From Isochrysis galbana (Eukaryota; Haptophyta; Isochrysidales; Isochrysidaceae), in NCBI GenBank assembly GCA_018136815.1, contig CM030938.1, positions 1,524,202 to 1,588,201 on the forward strand: a stretch of 64,000 nucleotides of DNA, written 5' to 3'. Made by a program: the position numbers and the translations under genes. Of the stretch, positions 10,392 through 20,997 are shown one piece after another. Under the pieces are notes generated by a model that made no database searches, was not told the origin of the DNA, and saw nothing but the letters and a program-made list of their open reading frames with translations. Position 1 is the stretch's first letter. Every line of letters begins with the position of its first letter.

Positions 10392-13300
10392 ATGTCGCCT
10401 CCGCCACCTTCTTCAATATCCATCCCTCAAGTCTGCGTGCCCGGCGGTGCGGGAACCTTTGTCTACGGCTCTCCCTGGCTGCCCCACGATTGGCCCGCAG
10501 CGCTCAACGCGGCAATCTACCTCATCCTCCTCTGCTGGGCGTTTGTGGGTGTCGCCATCCTCGCAGATCTCTTCATGGCAGCGATTGAAGAGATCACCTC
10601 CCAGCAAAAGTCCATCCAGATCAAGATCGACGGCAAGGAGAGGATCTACCGCGCGGCGGTCTGGAATGCCACCGTCGCCAACCTCACGCTCATGGTGCGC
10701 CACCATCTGCAGCACACGTACACGCCCCGCAGATTCCATGGAGACTCACTGGCAACTCTGTGTTTCCTTTGCTGCTTTAGGCGCTTGGTTCGTCAGCGCC
10801 AGAGATTCTCCTCGCTGTGATTGAGCTGATGTCGTCAGGCTTTCACGCGGGCGAGCTGGGGCCAGGAACAATCGTGGGGTCGGCCGCCTTCAACCTGCTC
10901 ATCATCATCGCTGTCTGCATTGTGCGAGCCGCCCACTGTCGCGCGCGGGTTGCGAGTCGCCCCTCCAGCGGACCGGCATGCAGGCATGCGCACCGCTTTC
11001 TCCAACTTTCAATCTTGGACGTGCGTTGCAGGTAGCGATTCCGTCCACAAGCTCTCGTCGAATCTCGCGCCTTGGAGTTTATGCATGCACAGCAGTCTGT
11101 TCCATCCTAGCCTACTTGTGGTTGCTGTTCATCCTGATGGGAAACTCTCCCGACGTCGTCACATTGCCTGAGGTGCCCATGCTGCGCACCCGTGGTCTGT
11201 GACGGGAGGTGCACATCAAGATCCGTGCCACAAGACGACCTCATTACTTACCTACTGATCATTCTGATCGGCACCTTCACTGTCGGCGTGCTCACACCGT
11301 CCCTGTTACCCCCTCTTGCGCACTGGTTTCCTCAGGCCCTGGCTACCCTCCTCTTCTTCCCGATACTCGTCGCCGCCGCGTACGCCTGCGACATTCTTCC
11401 TGGTCGCATTGCACACCGCCGCAAGCGCAAGAAGGTGGCTGTGCCCACCTTCATCATCGATGTGAAGCATCCTGATGGCTCAGCCCTCACTGATGAAGAG
11501 CTGGCCGCGCTTGTGCTCAAGCTGAGAGCGACGCACTACAAGGAGCTGACGGGTGGGCCGCTGTTGTGCACGCCGGAGTCCCAACGCGCGTGTCCTCGAA
11601 GCCTCATGGAGGAGGAATGCACACTGACCAGGCCAACTCGACGTTCCTACACTCTCGCATCCCCTTCGGTCTTTGACCATCTTCATTTCCCAGCTCTCAC
11701 TCGCAATCCTCCTGCCCCGCCGCTAGATGAGGAGGCTGCTGCCGCAATCGTGGCGGAGATGAGCGAGGCGCAGCCACGCACCCTTGCCGATTACCGACGT
11801 TCCATGTTCTCAACCTCGATGGCCGCCCAGAAGAGCCGAGGTACACGCCGGCCCGCTTGCGTCGGCACGCCTGCGATCGCAGCGCTTTAATTGACAGCCT
11901 GCCACATCGCCATACCATTGCCTCGTAGCGGCCAGCTCTTCGAAACTCGTTCGAAAGATGTCGCATGGCACGGGTCCCATTCAGGACTTGGCAGTCGTGC
12001 CCGGTGACAAAGCCAACACCGCACATGACAAGCACGTTGACATTTCAAGCGTTGGCGGAAGCTCAAAGACATGGTCGCACGGGAGTAGGTGGGCGGTCAG
12101 CCTTACGACGGCTTTTTTATTCACTACTCCGATCGTTCACTGATGCTGCCCCCCGCCCGTTCACGCTCGGCGAGAGCCATCGCCCCTGTCGGCCTTTCCG
12201 CTCGCTTCGGCGTCTTCCACGAGTACTCTCTTTTTGCCATCAACTCTGGGGATGCGCTCTGTCACTCGTGACTCCTGCTGCCCGTCCCAGTGCTTCTCAT
12301 ATCCTCTCCGCACACATACGGACATGTTAATCCTTCTTTCCCTCTGCCCTCACCATCTCCAGCTCCATCAGGCAGCCCACTCCCAAGCAATTCCGTGCGA
12401 AAGCCATCGTGGAGCGTGATGGCAAGTTTGCCGCCGCCGAGATGTGCTCTCTCGATCGCATCCACATCGACTCCGGTAGAGAAGCGCCAACGTTCGAGTT
12501 TGAGGCCAAGGGCTACACCGTACTCGAGAGCGCATCCAAAGTGCGATGGCGGCCAACATTCCACCACCTGTCACACGCCGCCACCCAGCGTTGCCCTACT
12601 GCACCTATCCCGCCTCTGAAGCATATGGGCGGGCAGGAGCTCTACGATAGGCAATCAATGTCCTTTGCTGCGCTTGTTTTGGCGTCCATGCCCGCACCGG
12701 CAGCTTAGCTGCCAGTCCTTGCGGGCGTACCTGTCTCCGCTCATTTCGACCGTCTTGCACTAGCAGATCACCGTCGGGGTTCTCCGTCATGGCTCCATTG
12801 CGACCGGAGTGTCCGTCGACTATTTCACGGAAGATGGCACGGCGAAGAGCGGAGAAGACTTTGTTGCCGCTACAGGCACCCTCCACTTTGCACTAGGGGA
12901 ATCGCGTGCGGAAATATCCATTGAGATGATGACTGACTCGGCTCCCGAGGGTGACAAACATTTCTTTGTGAGCCATGGTACCCCCTGCAATGGCGGCGTC
13001 GACGTGGCAGGCTACAATAGCGCATCGCATGGCGTTCAGGGTGGTGGGCCAACAGCTTTGCTTCGTTGCTGCCGGGGTCCCCTCTACTAGCCATGGTATG
13101 GGGCAGTGCGCAGGGTGTAGAGTGGATCTTACGCTCGTATGCTGCGTTCGATCCACATTGGCATCTTCGAATCGCAGGTGCACCTCCGTAATCCAGCGGC
13201 GAGAGAAATCCCGTCGCCAAGCCGGGGAGAAAACGTTAATATCTCGCCGCTATTGGGCGAGGTGTCAACGGCTCGCATCGCAATTATTGACGATGAGACC

Positions 13301-15324
13301 CCGGGCACCTTTGTCCTGGAGGACGAGCTCGTTCGTGTCTGTGAGGCCGATGGCAAGGTTTGTTCGCATCTGCTGCGGCGGGAAGGTCGCGGTCCGTCCA
13401 TAGCGTGACATTCCTCCCACACATTCTTGCCTAGGTGCAACTGACGGTGATGCGAGTCGGCGGATGCAAAGGACTCGTCTCGCTGTGCTGGACGACAAAA
13501 GACGGGACTGCCCTCGCTGGCGACGACTATGTCGCCACCAAAGGTGTCTTGCAGTGGGAACACCATGACGTCTCGCCCAAGGTGATCGAGGTAAGTAGGC
13601 TACCGGCAGGTCGAAATTAGGGGAGCAATCGCAGCTATAAGTTGTCACGTTTCCGCTCGCACGACACTCCTCCAAGTGTCTTCTAGTGGATTCCCTCGTC
13701 ACTTGCGCTTAAGTTCCGCTGCCCAGCACGGCATCCCATATCATCCCTCACGCGTCATCTCTCCATCCTCACAGATCGAAATCGTCGATAGCATCGGATA
13801 CGAGCCACAAGAGTATTTTGAGGTCGTCTTCTCCGACGCTACAGGTGGTGCCACCTTTGATGCAAGCACGGATGGCAACGCCCAAAGCTCCATCGCCAGA
13901 ATTATCATCCTCGAGGATTACCAGGCAAGAATGCTCCCAGGCCCCGCTCTCCAAAAGCATTGGCATTTTGACCGCAGGTACCGCCTTCTAATTTGTGTTT
14001 GTGGCCACCATCCCCTTGCTTTCCCCTCGAATTCTTGTCACAGGCCCGTACGATTCGTGATCGGGCAATCGACCTCTTCTCCTTCAACCGCGATCGAACA
14101 CGCCTCCGTATTCGCACATGGCGGGACCAACTGGTTGAGGCGGTGCGTCCCCATTGTTGATCGCATCCATGCTTGTCACCACAACGTGCAGTATAGACGC
14201 CTCGCCAACCTTGGGCGCTCGCTGCCGGTGGGTCCCCCTTCAGGTCGGGTTCGAGCTCGGGGAGGACTGCAGGCCTGTCATTGCCTCCGTTCTCTCGTAT
14301 CTCGTGTTGACGCCATGGCGATTGATTGCGGCGTTTATCCCGCCCCCAACGATGGGCACTGGATGGCCCTGCTTCTTTGTCTGCATTGGCGTCATCGGTT
14401 TAGTGACTGCAGGTGTGCATTACTGCCCTTGAACCTCGCAAGAAGGGCTCCACATTCCGCTCGATCTTCGCACAACCAGGGCTCATACACACAGACTGTA
14501 CGCCTCCTGTACGCCTCGCGTTCATGATGTCTTCGACACTTGGCGGCTTGCTCATTACCCGCGCCTCCACCGCCCAATTTGCGAAGTGATTGGCGATCTT
14601 GCAAATCTCTTCAGCTGCGAGGTCGGGCTTAGACCTTCCGTAGCCGCCATTACCGTCGTGGCGCTCGGTACGTCTTTGCCAGACACCTTCGCCTCGCGAA
14701 CCGCCGCAAACGCCGATGCCACTGCTGACAATGCCGTCGGCAATGTGACGGGCTCGAACGCTGTCAATGTGTTCCTGGGGCTTGGTGCGCGCCAAAGACC
14801 TTCGCTCACAGCTCACCGCCCGCCCATTCTTCCCCACTCTGCGTCCCGCTCGTCTCACGTTGTGATCGTTGCTTTGTCGCTTGCCGACCGCATGCTCCGT
14901 CTTGTGCACCACGTCCACGCGCAATGAACCTTGAGAGGTGCTCTGCCAACGTTGCTCATGTGAGGGCCACATCTCGTCCTCTTCAGGGGTTTCTTGGACA
15001 ATTGGGGCTGTGTATTGGGTCCTCAAGCCTGCTACCCCCGCGTGGATCGCTCGCTACCCCGCAGTGGCCTCCCGCTACGGCATTCAGCCGGGCGATCCTT
15101 TGCCTGGGCTTGCAGTGGAGGCCGGCGACTTGGGATTTTCTGTGACTCTCTTTGTACTTTGTGCCGTTGCTTGCTTTGGAGTCCTTCAACTGCGTAGGAA
15201 ATATTGCGACGGCGAGCTCGGGGGGAAGATGCGATGGCCGTCCTTTACGCTATTGTGCACCCTGTGGCTGATCTATATCCTCTTCTCAGCACTTCGCTCG
15301 TACGGCATCATAGCAGGCTTCTAA
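10392..15324 (+). CDS. Na+/Ca2+ exchanger (NCX/SLC8-like) with two Calx-beta domains
   Basis: Plasma-membrane-type exchanger swapping Na+ for Ca2+. Exons: 10392-10694, 10781-10921, 11032-11172, 11336-~11860, ~12376-12540, 12767-12967, 13178-13357, 13435-13590, 13775-13924, 14044-14142, 14244-14412, 14587-14784, 14987-15324; about 921 residues. The first alpha repeat reads [27 protein letters not shown]...[12 protein letters not shown]. Then come Calx-beta 1 ([38 protein letters not shown]) and Calx-beta 2 ([44 protein letters not shown]), a WRDQLVEA linker, and the second alpha repeat ([36 protein letters not shown]). The C-terminus matches animal NCX in length. The intron 13925-14043 fits only with a GC donor (GCAAGA). 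The exon 4/5 junction is not resolved: no GT donor there gives the expected phase without adding residues. Confidence 0.93.
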
Positions 15325-15705
15325 TTGAGCTTCCCAATATGTGCGCGATTCCACCTGTTCCAATTCTGTGTGAGAAGTGTGAGAGACTCAATCGACTTAA
15401 ATGTGGTGATTGAAATAGGGTTTGAGCGCATGCCCTACTTATGACTTATGATTATAATGTTGACACCAAAACTATAGTTGTAGTTTGAGTAACTCCTTCA
15501 GCTACGCCTTTCACCTAAGCCGAGTGCGCCCAGCATCTAGACCACCTGCCACCTGCCGAATACGAATTCTTGCATATGAGGGACGCAAATTCCGAAAAGA
15601 AGAGCAGCATTCATAGAGCCGTGGGACGGAATAGTCCAGCACGCGTCCCACACTCTTAGCAAGGCAAAGGCCCGACCGACAGCACCGACGAAAGACAATC
15701 CAGGC
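15325..15705. other. Intergenic, nothing recognised
   Basis: Moderately AT-rich sequence between the NCX stop and the 33-bp tandem repeat; no supported gene. Confidence 0.5.
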
Positions 15706-15863
15706 GAAAAGCGCTCAATCACCATCACCATCACCCACAGCATAGAAAAGCGTTCAATCACCATCAGTCTACACGTGGAACGCGTTCAATGGCCATCACC
15801 CCCACCGCATGGAAAAGCGTTCAATCACCATCAGCCTACACATGGAAAAGCGTTCAATCGCGG
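15706..15863 (+). repeat. Imperfect tandem repeat, ~33-40 bp unit, about 4.5 copies
   Basis: Units start at 15706, 15746, 15779, 15813 and 15846, each with AAAAGCGTTCAATCACCATC or a close variant, followed by CAC/CTACAC..TGG. It ends about 115 bases before the AT-rich broken ORF. Confidence 0.8.
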
Positions 15864-15976
15864 AAGATCGTGGGGATCATGAGGGTAGCTATCCAACCCA
15901 CTCGTTTGGCAAGAGGGTATGCTGCATCCCGCTCGAGTTGGTGCGTGACACAGAAATATGTACGATACTATAAAAC

Positions 15977-16496
15977 ATGTCCAACACTAGCGATGCTGAC
16001 ATAAATTACGCAACAGTACTAGATCCGGAACATATCAAGAATATCCTTAGTAGCATGGCACCCGACAACTGGGCGTGGCGGTACGAAATTGATCGAGCTC
16101 TTAATAACAACAAGAAGAACGAGCTGTACGAAAAGTTCGTGAATAGGCTTGATGATGACAAATACGGCAGGTTCATAAGGGCATACATATCATTCAGGCG
16201 TTTCGATAGAGGGTATGTCAATTACAATTACGATCAGCTCATGCAAATTGCAAATTGCCGTTAAAGAGGGGTTCACACATCAAATAAAGAACATTGATAA
16301 TCCAAATGAACATAATTTGAATACGATTATGATAGATAAAGATTTCAAGAACGATGTAACGACATTGGTGAAGAGGGTGTTGTCAGTCTCGCGAAAGTTG
16401 TATGAAGAAAAGATTCCTGGGCCGGACCCCGGAAACCCGGAAACCAAAGAAAACGTAAAGCAGAAGGACGAAGAAGGGGCTAAGGGAAGTAAGTAA
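15977..16496 (+). pseudogene. AT-rich ORF broken by a 7-bp tandem duplication
   Basis: Two overlapping frames (15977-16264 and the one ending at 16496) read as one protein if one copy of the tandem 7-mer GCAAATT (16243-16249 and 16250-16256) is discounted; the length then becomes 171 codons. The first part is hydrophilic and asparagine/aspartate-rich (RYEIDRALNNNKKNELYEKF), the second lysine-rich. AT content and codon use differ sharply from the GC-rich neighbours, suggesting foreign origin such as a large DNA virus of algae or a bacterium. A TATA-like ACTATAAAAC lies just upstream. I do not recognise the family. Confidence 0.45.
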
Positions 16497-16499
16497 GTG

Positions 16500-17047
16500 G
16501 TAAGTGGGGTGAAGGGAGATAAGGGCGTTGACAGTGGCGAGGTAATAGATACCGGGCGTCTAACATGTGTGTACGTAGCCCCGAATCTTCAGTCTTCAGG
16601 TGTTTTTTTCTTTTCTCTATCGACAATATCTACGAGCACTAATGAATGGGTATGGGCGTGGTCTTAAGCGGCACCGGCGCGACATCAATATATAGTGATA
16701 CCATCGTGTGGCACGCCCATACTCAAGTCTACATGACGCAGCGCACAAATTCCGGGCACAGCCCCGCAATGCACGGCAAGCGTGTCCGTCCATAACCTTT
16801 CACTGTCGAGTCCTCCGGCATGCGCGCATGGACGTACATCGAGATGATAGTGTGCGTGCACCAATTTGGAGGCTCAGAAGCCACTTCGCAACAACACAAC
16901 GTTGGTATAGATTTCTCGTAAGATAAACCTACAACATGCCTCAACAGGGGTTTACCGCAAACAGGAGTCGCCCATGCTTCAGCCAACGGCTCCAACAGCA
17001 GTGGGGGCGAAAGAAGGCCTTCCACGATTTGCATACCACGAGCAAGG
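16500..17047. other. Intergenic, nothing firm
   Basis: Contains the minus-strand copy of a short dispersed motif (about 16575-16612). An open minus-strand frame overlapping 16729-17250 has no recognisable features. Confidence 0.5.
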
Positions 17048-18043
17048 TTACCACCAACCCTCCTCCTCTGTGAAGGCCTCCCGCCAGACCGCATGCGCAG
17101 CCAAGGGAAGCCACCATGGCGCGTCATCAACCCAAGACCGTTGGTTTGCGTTTGGAGTGCCAATTGGACTGGCCAGATGCCCGTTAGCATTGGAACCATC
17201 GTGCAAATCGGACGGAATTTCACGATTGTTGCCATACAGCCCAGCAGCATAGAGAGCGTTGTGCCGACGGTGGCCCGTGGAATCCGCTGGCGCTCGCAGC
17301 AATTCTAGTATTGACTCAGCGCGCCTCGCCACGCCACACCAACCTTCTGAGGATAGTATGCGTGTGCTCAGCACGCGTGGAAGCGAGCCAGCGATGCGGC
17401 GTGGCAGTAGCCCGTGCCTACTCGTACGTTCAGGGGGCATATTGTCTTTGCGGCGGCGCCACGTCTCATACTCCTCATCGGTTAGGTGTGAGGCGGGCCT
17501 CCCATTCTCGGGCGGCAGCGAGAGCTCATGCACACGAAAGGCATCCATCATGCGCACCGCATCGGGTGAGTGCGACACGTCAGCAAATGGCTCTGATGCA
17601 TCGGTCCCCGCAAAGAGGTGTAGAGGCGCCGCCATGCCCGGATGAAGGGGCGCGAAGCGCGTCACGTCATAGATCGCGTCACCAATAAGGATGACACATC
17701 CCGCGCAGTTGCTGGGTCTCGAAAGCCCTCTCTCCACAAGTTGCTCGTGGCTGACATGTCCGACCGCCAACCTGCCCCAGTGCCCCTCTGTCCCTCTCTC
17801 TCCAAGAGAGTAGTAGAGCTGCCTCCAGCCGCTCGGAGTAGCTGGCTCAAGCGCGCCTGGTGGCAGCGCCCACTCGATGGCGGCGTAGCGGCGTCGGACC
17901 AAGGCTGCGTAGAGAAGCGGTTCCTCCTCCGCCGCGGCCTCGGCGAGTGTGCGACAGGACAAGGAGAGAGCACAGAGCGAAGGCGCGTCGCACTGCGCGA
18001 GCACGCAGCCGAGAAGGTTGCTGGGGAGAGAGTCGAGGCGCAT
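17048..18043 (-). CDS. F-box / cytochrome b5 domain fusion protein
   Basis: Single-exon frame, 331 residues, start ATG at 18043. Residues 3-52 form an F-box (LDSLPSNLLGCVLAQCDAPS, then LCALSLSCRTLAEAA...LYAALVRRRY), the Skp1-binding module of SCF ubiquitin ligases. Residues 95-175 form a cytochrome b5-type heme domain: VILIGDAIYDVTRF, HPG with His134, and DVSHSP with His158. These are the two expected heme-iron ligands at the usual spacing. The C-terminal third is unrecognised and has no membrane anchor. Inferred role: a cytosolic substrate adaptor that binds heme or senses redox state; the substrate is unknown. The heme pocket's HPGG is HPGM here, but the histidines are intact. Confidence 0.8.
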   Translation of the reverse strand: MRLDSLPSNLLGCVLAQCDAPSLCALSLSCRTLAEAAAEEEPLLYAALVRRRYAAIEWALPPGALEPATPSGWRQLYYSLGERGTEGHWGRLAVGHVSHEQLVERGLSRPSNCAGCVILIGDAIYDVTRFAPLHPGMAAPLHLFAGTDASEPFADVSHSPDAVRMMDAFRVHELSLPPENGRPASHLTDEEYETWRRRKDNMPPERTSRHGLLPRRIAGSLPRVLSTRILSSEGWCGVARRAESILELLRAPADSTGHRRHNALYAAGLYGNNREIPSDLHDGSNANGHLASPIGTPNANQRSWVDDAPWWLPLAAHAVWREAFTEEEGWW

Positions 18044-18309
18044 TGGAGAAGGGTGGCGGGGGCCGGAGGGCGGGGGGGGAGTTAGACGAGGATGGAAGGG
18101 AGAACGAGGGGAGAGGGAGGGGACTCTGGGGTAGGGCGGTGGCGGTGAGGGGAAGGGGGGAGGGGGAAGCGGTGGGGGGGGGGGGCAGAGGAGGGGAACG
18201 GGAAGGGGGAAAGGGGTAAGGTAAAGTTCAGGAAGGAGGGGGGCGGAAGAGGGAGAGAGAAGAGGGAAGAGTCACCAAGCTCTAGTAGAGAAGAAGGAGA
18301 ACAAGGAGA

Positions 18310-19224
<915 letters not shown>

Positions 19225-19663
19225 ATGAGAGACCGCTCTACAACGCCAGGCGCAGAGTACTCGACAACATTTCCAAAGACAATTGAATTAATCAGAAAGC
19301 ATTCCAAGACTTCGAACTGCGATTTTTAGCAAACTCGGTCCTAGAACTGAACTAAACAAACATCGCGGATGGAGCGGATTAGCCAATGAAGCTCTTCGTT
19401 GTCATATGGGCATTGTCATTCCAGATCCTGACACGAAAGGTAGAAGTGGGGTTGCAGTCGAGGATGAATTTCGCCAGATTACAAAGGGAGAGTGGATTGT
19501 GTTCGATGACAGCAAAGAACATATTGGCGTCAACGATACTGACGAGAATAGGGTCGTTTTGCTTCTTGACATAGAAAGACCGTGGTGGGTAAAGAAAGGA
19601 GAAAGTAAAATACAAGATACTCCGGAGTTGTTAGATTTTGTCGCCAAATATACTAGAGTCTAG
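19225..19663 (+). pseudogene. Aspartyl/asparaginyl beta-hydroxylase-like relic, frameshifted
   Basis: The first frame, from the ATG at 19225, reads ...TTFPKTIELIRKHS and stops at 19327. A second frame, open from 19292, continues AIFSKLGPRTELNKHRG, LRCHMGIVIPDPDT, GEWIVFDDSKEHIGVN and RVVLLLDIERPWW to the stop at 19661-19663. These are the conserved blocks of the aspartyl/asparaginyl beta-hydroxylase family (Fe(II)/2-oxoglutarate-type fold), including the HRG and DDS.EH metal-site regions. The frames overlap around 19292-19327, indicating a one-base frameshift, or less likely a missed tiny intron. AT-rich composition unlike its neighbours suggests transfer; such genes also occur in bacteria and giant viruses. 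Confidence 0.6.
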
Positions 19664-20262
19664 CGGATCCATAATGTATTAGCTTATACGTGATTCAATA
19701 ATTGATACTATCGACAAGCGCACTTGGTTAGGAGAGCGTTCAAGCCAAGATCATCATGTGCCGTAGACAGTGAAACTGATTGACCACTCCATTTCAAATA
19801 TTAGTTGTGCATCATCATACACTTCAGTATCTGGCCGTGGTTGTCCCGACTCTTGCTCCATCTCTAATATTTCAGCCAATCTGATTAATTTCCGTCTCCT
19901 GAACTCTTGGATGACCGAGGCATTTATCGGGTTAGGGTTGGACCCTCGACCCTCGAAAGGCGTAGGGATACATTTCTTCTTATCAATTGGAGAAAAAAAT
20001 TTACCATGTGTGCGAAAAGTTTTTTACCCGTGACATGGCAACACGCCGAGCAGCTGGCAAACTCTACACGCAGGCCGTCCTCGCATCACGGATCTCGCCA
20101 CCCAAGATCAGCCAAGCGATATCAAAAAGAAAACTCAGCACGGATCTCGCATCACGAAGAAGATGAAAACTCAGCACGCGTAGCTAGGGGTATAATAGAC
20201 CAAAAAGAAAACAAATAACCTGACAATTGAGCCGGGGGGGGAAGGGAAACTGCGCCCAATGT

Positions 20263-20310
<48 letters not shown>

Positions 20311-20997
20311 TAAAACAAATAACCTGGCCCTCTTTTGACGGAACGCGACTTCTCTTCCTCCTCGTGCGTCGAAAAGGGTGCGCCGTACCGCCCCCGCGTA
20401 AGCTTTGGAACTTCGAAGCCGGGTATACCCTCGGGCAGAGCCTACTATACCATATCAAATGCTTCCGTGGCTGTACACGCTATTCGCTGTCGGGGATCTG
20501 AACCCCAGGAGCACCCCCCCCCCCCCCGCTACCCGGCGAAGGGCGCGCCCTCATGCCGAGCCAAGGCGACGCCGTTCTCGTCGCGTACGTGGTGCTCCTG
20601 GGCCTCTCCTTCGGGGTGCCCGCGGGGGGGCTCATGGTAGGGTGAGAGTCCCCACGGGAGGGGAAGAATTCCTGAGGGAAAGGAGACCAAATGAAGGCAA
20701 GCCCAACTTGGCAAGCCGCCTTCCAGCCGCGCTACCACACCCATCCACTCCCTGGGCCTCCACCCCCCACGGATCACCGAACTCCCTTGCCCCATACATG
20801 GAGCGAAGGCCTGCAGAGGCGGGCAGGTGGGCAGCCAGCGCGCCCGACACCCGCCGTCTCGTGCCAGAGTTAGAAAACCTTTAGAACCACCTTAAGCTAG
20901 GACAACAAGAAAACTCTGACACGTTGGCTCCTGGGGGGTAACATATACTAGTAGTACTTGTAGTGAGTGAGTGGGGGGGAGAGGGAAAGTGAGCGCG
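19664..20997. other. Intergenic; contains a (GT)n-bearing insertion
   Basis: No gene supported. 20040-20180 has loosely repeated GAAAACTCAGCACG and GGATCTCGC words. A (GT)n insertion flanked by direct repeats occurs at 20208-20326, and a C run at 20514-20527. Confidence 0.5.
20208..20326. mobile_element. Small (GT)n-containing insertion flanked by 15-bp direct repeats
   Basis: AAAACAAATAACCTG occurs at 20208-20222 and 20312-20326, with A-rich similarity extending upstream of both. Between them lies about 89 bp with a G run and (GT)n at 20264-20305. This resembles a short retroposed insertion with its target duplication; a local duplication is the alternative. Confidence 0.4.

Noticed and set aside
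10046-10423. Long arginine/glutamate repeat ORFs on the minus strand
   Set aside because: These are translations of the CT microsatellite upstream of NCX.
16729-17250. 173-residue minus-strand ORF overlapping the end of the F-box/b5 gene
   Set aside because: No recognisable features, and it overlaps the better-supported frame.
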